The notes: a model not told the origin generated them from the letters alone. DNA of 5,235 nt from Chloroflexota bacterium (GCA_011041825.1 DRAO01000316.1:1-5235), one strand, 5' to 3'; positions 1-4,531 are shown, counted from the first letter of the stretch. A program made the numbers and translations.

Positions 1-1
1 G

Positions 2-520
2 CACCTCGACGACGATAACAACTCAACCTCGCAATTTCGTGTCCTCAATGGTGCCAACACCACCGTCTTCACGGTGACCGAAAGCGGTGCCATATCATGG
101 CAACCCATTACCGGTTACCTTGCCATCCCAGCGGCTGCTTTCAGGCCTCGCCAAGACGGGTATGATTTCTTCATTGCCAATTTGGTCAAGAACAACGACG
201 GCCTAAGTGACTACTATTTTGCTCCAGTGTATCTGCCGCATGGTGCTCGGGTGGTTAAAATGACCTTCTTCTGGTATGACGTGTCTTCCGCTGACGGATA
301 TGCCTCACTATATAGAAACAACCTGGATGGGACTGCCGCTATAATGGCCAGAGCAGATACCAGTGGGAACGCCGGTAATGGTGAGAGCTATGATGACACC
401 ATATCTTACCCTAGCATAGATAATTCATGCTACGCCTATCATATCGCTTTAAGTTTGCCAGACATTGATGTAAGAGGCTATGGCGTAATCATCGAATACA
501 CCTACACCGGGCCGCACTGA
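2..520 (+). CDS. 3' part of a secreted beta-rich (beta-sandwich-like) protein, N-terminus outside window
   Basis: The reading frame is open from the first complete codon (position 2) to a TGA at 518-520, so at least 172 C-terminal residues are present and the start lies upstream. An in-frame GTG at 74 has no ribosome binding site and lies inside a continuous domain, so I reject it as the start. The visible N-terminal part (LDDDNNSTSQFRVLNGANT, then VFTVTESG) looks like the short beta-hairpin units of tail-fibre or surface-stalk proteins. The remaining ~120 residues alternate hydrophobic and polar residues, with motifs FAPVYLPHGARV, ASLYRNNLDGT, DNSCYAYHIALSLP and GVIIEYTYTG. They have the look of a compact beta-sandwich found at the C-terminus of exported proteins of Chloroflexota. 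That family impression is from memory. No catalytic motif is visible, and there is one Cys and no membrane segment. A small secreted protein gene follows after 17 bp. Function unknown; a surface or adhesive role is only a guess. Confidence 0.8.
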   Translation, partial: HLDDDNNSTSQFRVLNGANTTVFTVTESGAISWQPITGYLAIPAAAFRPRQDGYDFFIANLVKNNDGLSDYYFAPVYLPHGARVVKMTFFWYDVSSADGYASLYRNNLDGTAAIMARADTSGNAGNGESYDDTISYPSIDNSCYAYHIALSLPDIDVRGYGVIIEYTYTGPH

Positions 521-522
521 GC

Positions 523-533
523 GGAAGGAGGGG
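523..533 (+). promoter_or_regulatory. Strong ribosome binding site for the small secreted protein
   Basis: The purine run GGAAGGAGGGG ends 4 nt before the ATG at 538. It lies in the short gap after the upstream stop at 520. It fixes the start of the 93-residue gene and suggests that the gene is translated from the same message as its upstream neighbour. Confidence 0.75.
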
Positions 534-537
534 AACG

Positions 538-819
538 ATGAGAAAGCGAGCGCTTACCCTGGCCCTCGTGGCTTTGCTGGCCTTCACCGCCGTGGCCCTG
601 GCCCAAGGTGGTTATAACCTCACCTGGTGGACGGTGGACGGCGGCGGGGGGCGAAGCGCAGGGTCGGGTTACATTTTGAACGGCACCATCGGCCAGCCGG
701 ATGCGGGGCCAAAGTTGCAAGGAGGTGATTATACCCTGCAAGGCGGCTTCTGGCCTGGTGGAGCTATGGTCACACCGGAGTATGAAATCTTCCTCCCCCT
801 CGTGCTGAGGGGCTCCTAA
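538..819 (+). CDS. Small secreted glycine-rich repeat protein with C-terminal FLPLVLR tail
   Basis: A 93-residue protein with a textbook signal peptide: basic MRKR, a hydrophobic core at residues 5-20, and a probable cleavage after ALA at residue 22. The ~71-residue mature part is glycine-rich. It has WWTVDGGGG followed by two imperfect copies of a Gly-x-Tyr-x-Leu-x-Gly unit: SAGSGYILNGTIGQPDAG at roughly 39-56 and LQGGDYTLQGGFWPGG at roughly 59-74. This suggests a short beta-strand repeat. The last residues read EIFLPLVLRGS. I recall both the GTIGQPDAG / GGFW pattern and a terminal (Y/F)LPLV(L/x)(R/K) tail from many exported proteins of Chloroflexota, which is a main reason for the taxonomic guess. 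There are no Cys, no catalytic residues and no charged active-site cluster. The start is supported by a strong Shine-Dalgarno sequence, and the gene follows another exported-protein gene by 17 bp. Function unknown; the tail could be a surface-sorting or anchoring signal. Confidence 0.88.
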   Translation: MRKRALTLALVALLAFTAVALAQGGYNLTWWTVDGGGGRSAGSGYILNGTIGQPDAGPKLQGGDYTLQGGFWPGGAMVTPEYEIFLPLVLRGS

Positions 820-835
820 AGCCTTCAATCTATCT

Positions 836-866
836 TCTCGTGCGGTGGCTTTGCCACCGCACGAGA
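836..866. repeat. Perfect 14-bp inverted repeat (hairpin) after the small secreted protein gene
   Basis: The arms TCTCGTGCGGTGGC (836-849) and GCCACCGCACGAGA (853-866) are exact reverse complements around a TTT loop. The element starts 17 bp after the stop at 819. It is placed like a terminator, but the 3' side reads GGCATTATAT with no T-run, so it is not a standard intrinsic terminator on either strand. It may protect the 3' end of the message or be a dispersed palindrome. It shares its apex design (GGC-TTY-GCC) and the GTGxG base of its arms with the hairpin at 1039-1075. Confidence 0.75.
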
Positions 867-897
867 GGCATTATATGGGCTCCGCTGCGATTTTCGC

Positions 898-926
898 TTG
901 ACACACCTTTCCCCCTTGTTTATAAT
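898..926 (+). promoter_or_regulatory. Perfect-consensus sigma-70 promoter for the efp operon
   Basis: The -35 TTGACA (898-903) and -10 TATAAT (921-926) match the consensus at all 12 positions, with the optimal 17-bp spacer. Transcription would start near 932-934. That leaves a leader of about 265 nt before the efp start at 1198, which is long for a housekeeping gene. No other good promoter is visible between here and efp, so this is the likely promoter of efp and the two membrane-protein genes behind it. Confidence 0.85.
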
Positions 927-1038
927 TACAATCGAAAAGAGGGGGTATTTCTTCACCGCCGGTGAAGGGTGGCACTCCATTTAACCGTGGTTGGCAATGT
1001 TGCCCCACGGTGGGGGCCAAAAAGGAGAAAAGGGAGCA

Positions 1039-1075
1039 TTTTTGTGGGCAACGGCTTCGCCGTTGCCCACAAAAA
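1039..1075. repeat. Perfect 17-bp inverted repeat in the efp leader
   Basis: The left arm TTTTTGTGGGCAACGGC (1039-1055) and right arm (1059-1075) are exact reverse complements around a TTC loop. The T-run lies on the 5' side and the A-run on the 3' side on both strands, so this is not an intrinsic terminator in either direction. The A/T runs simply extend the stem. The apex and arm base resemble the hairpin at 836-866, as expected for members of a dispersed palindrome family. Confidence 0.75.
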
Positions 1076-1087
1076 CACCTCTCTTTT

Positions 1088-1108
1088 TGGGACAAAATCC
1101 CACTTTTT
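1088..1108 (+). terminator. Possible weak terminator/attenuator in the efp leader
   Basis: A 5-bp stem, TGGGA (1088-1092) with TCCCA (1098-1102) around a CAAAA loop, is followed by C and then TTTTT (1104-1108). The stem is short, so termination would be partial at best. Its position between the consensus promoter and efp makes it a possible attenuator. It could also be chance. Confidence 0.3.
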
Positions 1109-1197
1109 ATGTGACCACGATTAAGTGCGGAGCTACCTGGCGAAGAGATAACTTTGCATAAGGGGAATCTGTTAAAACTTAGGGAGGAAAGGGGCTT

Positions 1198-1755
1198 ATG
1201 ATACCAGTAACTGCTTTGAGAAAGGGAACGGTCATCGAGTTGGACGGTGAAATATACCGAGTTCTGGAGTACCAGCATCACAAGCCCGGTCGGGGGAATG
1301 CTTTTATCCGCACTAAATTGCGAAACCTCCGTACCGGCGCTATCATTGATAGAACTTTTCTCTCAGGTGATGAGGTGCAGGATGTGCGGTTGGATAACCG
1401 CACAGTCCAATACCTTTACAATGACGGGGACTTTTATTACTTTATGGATGTTAAAACCTTCGAGCAACCTGCTCTCCCGGCTGAGGCCCTGGGTGATGCC
1501 GTCAAGTACTTGATCGAAGGGATGACCTTGGAGTTGTCCTTTTACGGGAATGAACCCATCGAGATTGAATTGCCCGTAACCGTAGACCTCAAAGTGGTGG
1601 AAACAGAGCCGGGTGTCCGGGGTGATACTGCCCAGGGCGGTACCAAGCCTGCCAAGTTGGAAACGGGCTTGGTGGTTCAGGTCCCTCTCTTCATAGAAGA
1701 AGGGGATGTGGTTAGGGTGGATACCCGAACTGGTGAATATGTGACCAGGGTATAA
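1198..1755 (+). CDS. efp: Elongation factor P
   Basis: A 185-residue protein of the usual full EF-P length. EF-P binds next to the P-site tRNA and relieves ribosome stalling at consecutive prolines. The N-terminal KOW-like domain (about 1-65) carries the loop QHHKPGRGNAF. The tip residue is Arg32, where Escherichia coli has the beta-lysylated Lys34 and Bacillus has Lys32. The family signatures YLYNDGDFYYFMD (about 73-85), YLIEGM / LSFYGNEPIEIELP in the middle domain, and VVETEPGVRGDTAQGGTKPA plus DTRTGEYVTRV in the C-terminal domain are all intact. The ATG at 1198 follows GGAGGAAAGG and gives the canonical N-terminus. It is the first gene after a perfect-consensus promoter and a long structured leader. 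A ResB-like gene starts 5 bp after its stop, an unusual operon partner. PGRG with Arg at the tip resembles EF-Ps that work unmodified or by a route other than EpmA lysylation; the modification state cannot be read from this window. Confidence 0.98.
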   Translation: MIPVTALRKGTVIELDGEIYRVLEYQHHKPGRGNAFIRTKLRNLRTGAIIDRTFLSGDEVQDVRLDNRTVQYLYNDGDFYYFMDVKTFEQPALPAEALGDAVKYLIEGMTLELSFYGNEPIEIELPVTVDLKVVETEPGVRGDTAQGGTKPAKLETGLVVQVPLFIEEGDVVRVDTRTGEYVTRV

Positions 1756-1760
1756 CGTAA

Positions 1761-3098
1761 ATGCGCTGGCGGAATCCACTAGATGTCCTTTGGAGACTTT
1801 TAAGTCGCCCCTTTACCGGGGCGATTTTATTACTCCTTTCGGCTCTCGTCGTTTTAGCTTCCTCTATCATTCCTCAGATGCCTCCGGGGCTTTCCCGCAG
1901 GGGAGCTGATTTCTGGCTGTGGCTCTCTTCCCTGCCCCCCTTTTGGCGGCAGTGGAGCTCAACTCTGCTGAGGATAGAAGGTTTTAATGCGAAGAATTCC
2001 CTCTGGTTTCGGGTCATCCTGGGCTTGGGGATGCTGTATCTTGTGGTAAATGCTCTGGAATCAGCCCAAAGCTGGTGGAGGGAGAGGCTCCTCACCCCAA
2101 GGGAGCTGATGGAGAAAGGCTTGGAGGTGCATTCCATAGGGACTTCTCTCCCCCCCGAAGAGGCCATCAAAGTTGCTGGTCGAGTGCTTAAAAGGGGCTT
2201 ATATCGGGTAAAAGCTTATAAGGAGAGGACTCGCCATTATTTCGAGGCCTGGGGGGTGTTGCCTCCTCAGGCAGTGCGGTTAGCCCTATACAGTGGGCTT
2301 TTCCTCGTATGCCTTGGGTTATTGCTGGCCCCTTATCTGGATTGGGAAGCCAGGGTTGCTATGGTTTCCGGGGACTCTTTAAGCCTGGGCAACGGAGTTC
2401 CCGTGTTTGTCTTGGAGAACATCCATCTCTCTCCAGAAGGGGGCCTTCAGGCTGAAGGGGCTTTCTTTCAGGGGGAGGAAGCCCTGGTGCGAGGGAAATT
2501 GGCTTGGGGGAAGTCCCTCGGCTTTCGGGGGATCCAGGTTCATCTGTTGTCATCTGGCCCTGCACTTCGCATCAAGCTGGAGAAGGGCCTCCAAAAGCCC
2601 TCATTGCAAGTATACCCCGCCGGAAAGGAAGCCGAAGGTGAAATCTCCCTCCCCTTCTTTATGGAGAATGAGGAGAAATACATCGCTATCCCCGATGAAG
2701 GCTATATGCTTAGGTGTGTGTTAATGCCCGGACCGGGGCAAAGTTTCCAGGTGGAATTACTGGATGGGCAAACGGGGCAGAGATTGTATTGGCAAAAGGT
2801 GAAGGAGCACGTGGGATTTACTTTCAAGGGGGTAAGATATACCCTGAGCCCTGAGAATTACGCTTGGATCGGGGTGGAAAGGTCGTTATCCTGGTGGGTT
2901 ATCCTTGCGGGAGGGGTGATGATCTGCGTAGCCCTGTTAGCAGGAACTTTCCTGCCTTTAGGCAAGGTATATGGGTTCATTCAGGAGGAAAAGAAGGGCG
3001 TTTACATCCACTGGGTTCAGGAGGATTCAATTAAATTGATTTCCTTCGACAAGCTTCCCCCCAAAGTGGAGGTAGAAAGTGGCGGAAATCCTGCATAA
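1761..3098 (+). CDS. ResB/Ccs1-like cytochrome c biogenesis membrane protein (divergent)
   Basis: A 445-residue protein with the four-helix ResB layout: helices at about 19-37 (AILLLLSALVVLASSIIPQ), 80-98, 172-192 and 377-399, with an extracytoplasmic domain of ~185 residues between helices 3 and 4. The start (LWRLLSRPFTGAILLLLSAL, then IIPQ) and the LWFRVILGLGMLYLVVNAL second helix are typical of the family. In system II, ResB/Ccs1 partners CcsA/ResC to move haem across the membrane and attach it to CXXCH apocytochromes. In other members I recall a histidine near the start of helix 3 (a 'lllH' pattern). Here that stretch reads PPQAVRLALYSGLFL, with no His. The lumenal domain also looks poorly conserved, so canonical haem handling is doubtful. 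The ATG lies 5 bp after the efp stop with only a weak AGGG upstream, which suggests translational coupling. The 3' end overlaps the CcsA-like gene by 20 bp. Family call is firm; function is uncertain. Confidence 0.82.
   Translation: MRWRNPLDVLWRLLSRPFTGAILLLLSALVVLASSIIPQMPPGLSRRGADFWLWLSSLPPFWRQWSSTLLRIEGFNAKNSLWFRVILGLGMLYLVVNALESAQSWWRERLLTPRELMEKGLEVHSIGTSLPPEEAIKVAGRVLKRGLYRVKAYKERTRHYFEAWGVLPPQAVRLALYSGLFLVCLGLLLAPYLDWEARVAMVSGDSLSLGNGVPVFVLENIHLSPEGGLQAEGAFFQGEEALVRGKLAWGKSLGFRGIQVHLLSSGPALRIKLEKGLQKPSLQVYPAGKEAEGEISLPFFMENEEKYIAIPDEGYMLRCVLMPGPGQSFQVELLDGQTGQRLYWQKVKEHVGFTFKGVRYTLSPENYAWIGVERSLSWWVILAGGVMICVALLAGTFLPLGKVYGFIQEEKKGVYIHWVQEDSIKLISFDKLPPKVEVESGGNPA
3068..3073 (+). promoter_or_regulatory. 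Ribosome binding site that fixes the GTG start of the CcsA-like gene
   Basis: GGAGGT lies inside the 3' end of the ResB-like coding region, 5 nt before the GTG at 3079. No ATG in that frame lies nearby with comparable spacing. The site supports a GTG start and a 20-bp overlap with the upstream gene. Confidence 0.7.
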
Positions 3099-3774
3099 AG
3101 TCTTTGGCCTCCTTGCCATAGCATTCCTGCTGGCCTCTCTGTCAGGTTTGCTGGATGCACGGCGCAGAATCCCCTTTGGGGTTATTAAATCGCTGGATTG
3201 GGCAGGGGCTTTGTGCATCGGCATCGCCCTGGGTGACTGCCTTGCTCTCTACTTCCAAAAGCGGGTTGCGGGAGAGGCTATGGTCCCCCTGATAGCGGGA
3301 GCCGTCTGCACCTCTTATCTTCTCCGCTCAACCCATCCCCTGCTCATAGCGTTGAATGCAGCGGCTCTCCTGGCACTCTCCCCTTTAGCCTTGGTTTGCT
3401 TTCCCTCTCAAGGCATTTACACCTCCGGTGGATTGCTATCGCTTGCGCACCTGGTATTTGCGGCCTCCGGATACGGGGTGCTATTGGCAGGGTCTGTGCA
3501 GGGTTTAGTCCAAGGCTCTCGTGCAAACAGCCGCCGCGAGTTCTGGTTTGCCCTCTTCCTGATGGCTGTTGGGGTTCTGCTCAAGGCCTGGGAGGATAAA
3601 GTTACGCTGGGGTTATACTGGACAGGCCAGATGGAAGGGAAGGGAGGGATAATAGCGGTCTTGATAGCCTCTGCTGCGTTAACTTTGGGGGAGAAGTATA
3701 AGCCTTATTGGGTGAAAATTCTTGTGCTCATCTCCTTAGCCGGGCTGTGGGGGCTGACCGTAAAAGGGATATAA
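3079..3774 (+). CDS. CcsA/ResC-like polytopic membrane protein with degenerate WWD motif
   Basis: A 231-residue, almost wholly hydrophobic protein with about eight predicted membrane helices, at roughly 5-24, 39-58, 67-82, 86-108, 117-143, 154-175, 189-203 and 210-227. The cytochrome c assembly (CcsA/ResC) assignment rests on position after a ResB-like gene, size and topology. It also rests on the stretch SLAHLVFAASGYGVLLAG (about 121-138), which matches the family's 'H-x-aGY' helix with the conserved His (His124). The next family landmark should be the tryptophan-rich WGxYWxWDPKE motif that presents haem. Here the equivalent stretch reads LGLYWTGQMEGKGG (about 177-190): Y and W remain, but WDPKE is gone. 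The second external His near the C-terminus is also missing; the protein ends WGLTVKGI. Both gaps are my alignment from memory. It starts at a GTG with a good RBS. Either a divergent haem lyase partner or a repurposed relative. Confidence 0.68.
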   Translation: MAEILHKVFGLLAIAFLLASLSGLLDARRRIPFGVIKSLDWAGALCIGIALGDCLALYFQKRVAGEAMVPLIAGAVCTSYLLRSTHPLLIALNAAALLALSPLALVCFPSQGIYTSGGLLSLAHLVFAASGYGVLLAGSVQGLVQGSRANSRREFWFALFLMAVGVLLKAWEDKVTLGLYWTGQMEGKGGIIAVLIASAALTLGEKYKPYWVKILVLISLAGLWGLTVKGI

Positions 3775-3778
3775 AAAA
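3773..3778 (-). terminator. T-run ending tRNA-Arg(CCG) transcription
   Basis: Read on the minus strand, six T residues follow directly after the discriminator base of tRNA-Arg(CCG). The GC-rich acceptor/T-arm end just before them could act as the terminator stem, or the run may only mark the 3' processing site. The run overlaps the stop codon (3772-3774) of the convergent CcsA-like gene. Confidence 0.45.
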
Positions 3779-3850
3779 TGCCCCTGGGGGGACTCGAACC
3801 CCCGCACACGGCTCCGGAGGCCGCTGCTCTATCCTCTGAGCTACAGGGGC
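3779..3850 (-). tRNA. tRNA-Arg (anticodon CCG)
   Basis: The minus strand folds into a full cloverleaf of 72 nt: acceptor GCCCCTG with CAGGGGC, D-arm GCTC/GAGC, anticodon stem GCGGC/GCCGT (one G-U pair), anticodon loop CTCCGGA, a 4-nt variable loop, and T-arm GGGGG-TTCGAGT-CCCCC. The anticodon CCG (3817-3815) reads CGG arginine codons. The discriminator is A, and no CCA is encoded; six T residues follow instead. The gene is convergent with the CcsA-like gene, whose stop ends at 3774, and has its own promoter at 3865-3893. The 4-nt variable loop is slightly short but within the normal range. Confidence 0.96.
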
Positions 3851-3864
3851 ATACATTCACCCTA

Positions 3865-3893
3865 ATTTTACCACAATCTCTCCCTTCAAGCAA
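3865..3893 (-). promoter_or_regulatory. Promoter of tRNA-Arg(CCG)
   Basis: On the minus strand, -35 TTGCTT (3893-3888) and -10 TAAAAT (3870-3865) are separated by exactly 17 bp. The -10 matches the consensus at 5 of 6 positions; the -35 keeps only TTG. The predicted transcription start, near 3858, lies about 8 nt upstream of the tRNA 5' end, a sensible short leader. Confidence 0.6.
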
Positions 3894-3956
3894 ATCGCTC
3901 ATATTGGCATAGCCGCCAACAGAATGGCCCTAGACTTTGGCCTTTTTAGGATTAGG

Positions 3957-3986
3957 ACGCAGATTCACGCAGATTTTCACAGAAGT
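3957..3986. repeat. Short tandem repeat, 10-bp period (ACGCAGATT)
   Basis: ACGCAGATT occurs at 3957-3965 and again at 3967-3975, exactly 10 bp apart, followed by a decayed unit beginning TCACAGA at 3977. The motif resembles a CGCAGATT-type intergenic repeat that I recall from several unrelated bacterial phyla. It is too short to call a CRISPR or a known element. Confidence 0.5.
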
Positions 3987-4070
3987 TGTTTAATCTTTCT
4001 TAAAAATTAGGTTAATGAAATTGTAGCTCAACTTAAGATTATCAAAGCCTTAGTCGAAAGAGCCAAACTT

Positions 4071-4173
4071 CAGGGCTGAGCAGAGAAAGGGCGCTGGAAG
4101 CGCCCTGGCTAGCCCGCCTTTAGCGGGCTTTCACTGCTCAGGCCGGGGCTTTTAGCCCTGGCCCAGGCTTTTT
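4071..4173. repeat. Nested hairpin cluster (possible mobile palindrome or structured RNA)
   Basis: An outer stem pairs 4076-4087 (CTGAGCAGAGAA) with 4130-4141 (TTCACTGCTCAG) with a single A-A mismatch. It encloses two perfect 7-bp hairpins: GGGCGCT (4089-4095) with AGCGCCC (4099-4105), and AGCCCGC (4111-4117) with GCGGGCT (4123-4129). A fourth hairpin follows at once: GGCCGGGGCT (4141-4150) with AGCCCTGGCC (4154-4163), one G-U pair, with TTTTT at 4169-4173. CAGGGCT (4071-4077) can also pair with AGCCCTG (4154-4160), giving an alternative fold. There is no coding frame and no obvious promoter. The last hairpin plus T-run could end plus-strand readthrough. Confidence 0.6.
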
Positions 4174-4197
4174 CAACACCCCCGGCCTTTACGCTGT

Positions 4198-4226
4198 TTG
4201 ACAGGCAGAGGATGAAGGGGTATAAT
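4198..4226 (+). promoter_or_regulatory. Perfect-consensus sigma-70 promoter of tRNA-Arg(UCG)
   Basis: TTGACA (4198-4203) and TATAAT (4221-4226) with a 17-bp spacer match the consensus at every position. Transcription would start near 4233, about 24 nt before the tRNA 5' end. This is the second perfect match in the window, after the efp promoter, which fits a strongly expressed stable RNA. Confidence 0.88.
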
Positions 4227-4256
4227 GTTTAAAAATTAAAGGTTTCCAGGCTTCTT

Positions 4257-4330
4257 GCCCCCGTAGCTCAATTGGATAGAGCGGCGGACTTCGGATCCGC
4301 TGGTTGGGGGTTCGAGTCCCCCCGGGGGTA
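4257..4330 (+). tRNA. tRNA-Arg (anticodon UCG)
   Basis: A complete 74-nt cloverleaf: acceptor GCCCCCG with CGGGGGT (G-U at the end pair), D-arm GCTC/GAGC with a 9-nt loop, anticodon stem GCGGA/TCCGC, loop CTTCGGA, a 5-nt variable loop TGGTT, and T-arm GGGGG-TTCGAGT-CCCCC. The discriminator is A, and CCA is not encoded. The anticodon TCG (4291-4293) reads CGA and, by wobble, CGG. The gene is divergent from and closely similar to tRNA-Arg(CCG), with an identical T-arm. Confidence 0.97.
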
Positions 4331-4531
4331 TGTGGTTTGAGAGGTGATGATTTCATCGCCACCTCGCAAACGTTGCTTTTCCAAGGTGTAGCGGGTTTAT
4401 GGTTGCATAGGAGCCGCCGAACCCCTTTCCAGCTAGAGGACTGCAACCTGAGCTTTCCAAAATCTAATACACTGCTTTCCTCAGCCATTAGCCTCTTCTC
4501 CCCTTTTTCACCCAGAAGGTATTCGACCCTC

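Larger units (their letters stand above)
933..1197 (+). promoter_or_regulatory. Long structured 5' leader of efp with several hairpins
   Basis: Between the predicted start of transcription and efp I can fold four local hairpins. (a) CTTCACC (951-957) pairs with GGTGAAG (961-967). (b) ACCGTGG (984-990) pairs with CCACGGT (1005-1011), with GGCA/TGCC inside. (c) A perfect 17-bp stem spans 1039-1075. (d) TGGGA (1088-1092) pairs with TCCCA (1098-1102) and is followed by TTTTT at 1104-1108. Hairpin b competes with an alternative pairing of TTGGC (991-995) with GCCAA (1016-1020) around CCCCA/TGGGG. Hairpin d looks like a weak intrinsic terminator. The arrangement would allow attenuation, but I recognise no known riboswitch class. 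Confidence 0.45.
3851..4256. other. Intergenic region between divergent tRNA-Arg genes
   Basis: This 406-bp stretch holds no believable protein gene. It contains the leftward promoter (3865-3893), a small 10-bp-period tandem repeat (3957-3986), an AT-rich segment (about 3986-4045) in which I find no clear promoter, a compact cluster of hairpins (4071-4173), and the rightward consensus promoter (4198-4226). Because the two tRNA promoters point outward, neither would transcribe the hairpin cluster. Confidence 0.6.

Noticed and set aside
964..979. GAAGGGTGGCACTCCA, similar to the T-box core AAGGGUGGCACC
   Set aside because: The predicted transcript would begin only about 30 nt upstream, leaving no room for the specifier-bearing stem I. 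The match breaks in the CC of the core, and efp is not a typical T-box target.
997..1161. A 54-codon open frame (ATG at 997) in the efp leader, considered as a leader peptide
   Set aside because: There is no Shine-Dalgarno sequence before the ATG, it runs straight through the perfect hairpin at 1039-1075, and it has no run of regulatory codons or consecutive prolines that would link it to EF-P.
3705..3902. Minus-strand 65-codon open frame containing SSEDRAAASGAVCGGSSPP
   Set aside because: It is a translation across tRNA-Arg(CCG) and the end of the CcsA-like gene, a common false gene prediction.
3926..3947. GGCC (3926-3929) and GGCC (3939-3942) followed by TTTTT, considered as a terminator after the efp operon
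   Set aside because: The stem is only 4 bp with a 9-nt loop and lies about 150 bp past the last stop codon, on the other side of the convergent tRNA. It is too weak to call.
4257..4330. tRNA-Arg(UCG) as an integration site of a mobile element
   Set aside because: No second copy of the tRNA 3' end in direct orientation, no integrase and no phage-type gene is visible in the window. The only similar sequence is the other tRNA-Arg, in inverted orientation.
4189..4488. Minus-strand 99-codon open frame with the peptide GGTRTPNQRIRSPPLYPIEL
   Set aside because: This peptide is the familiar antisense translation of a tRNA; it falls exactly on tRNA-Arg(UCG). The rest shows no conserved pattern and there is no good ribosome binding site.
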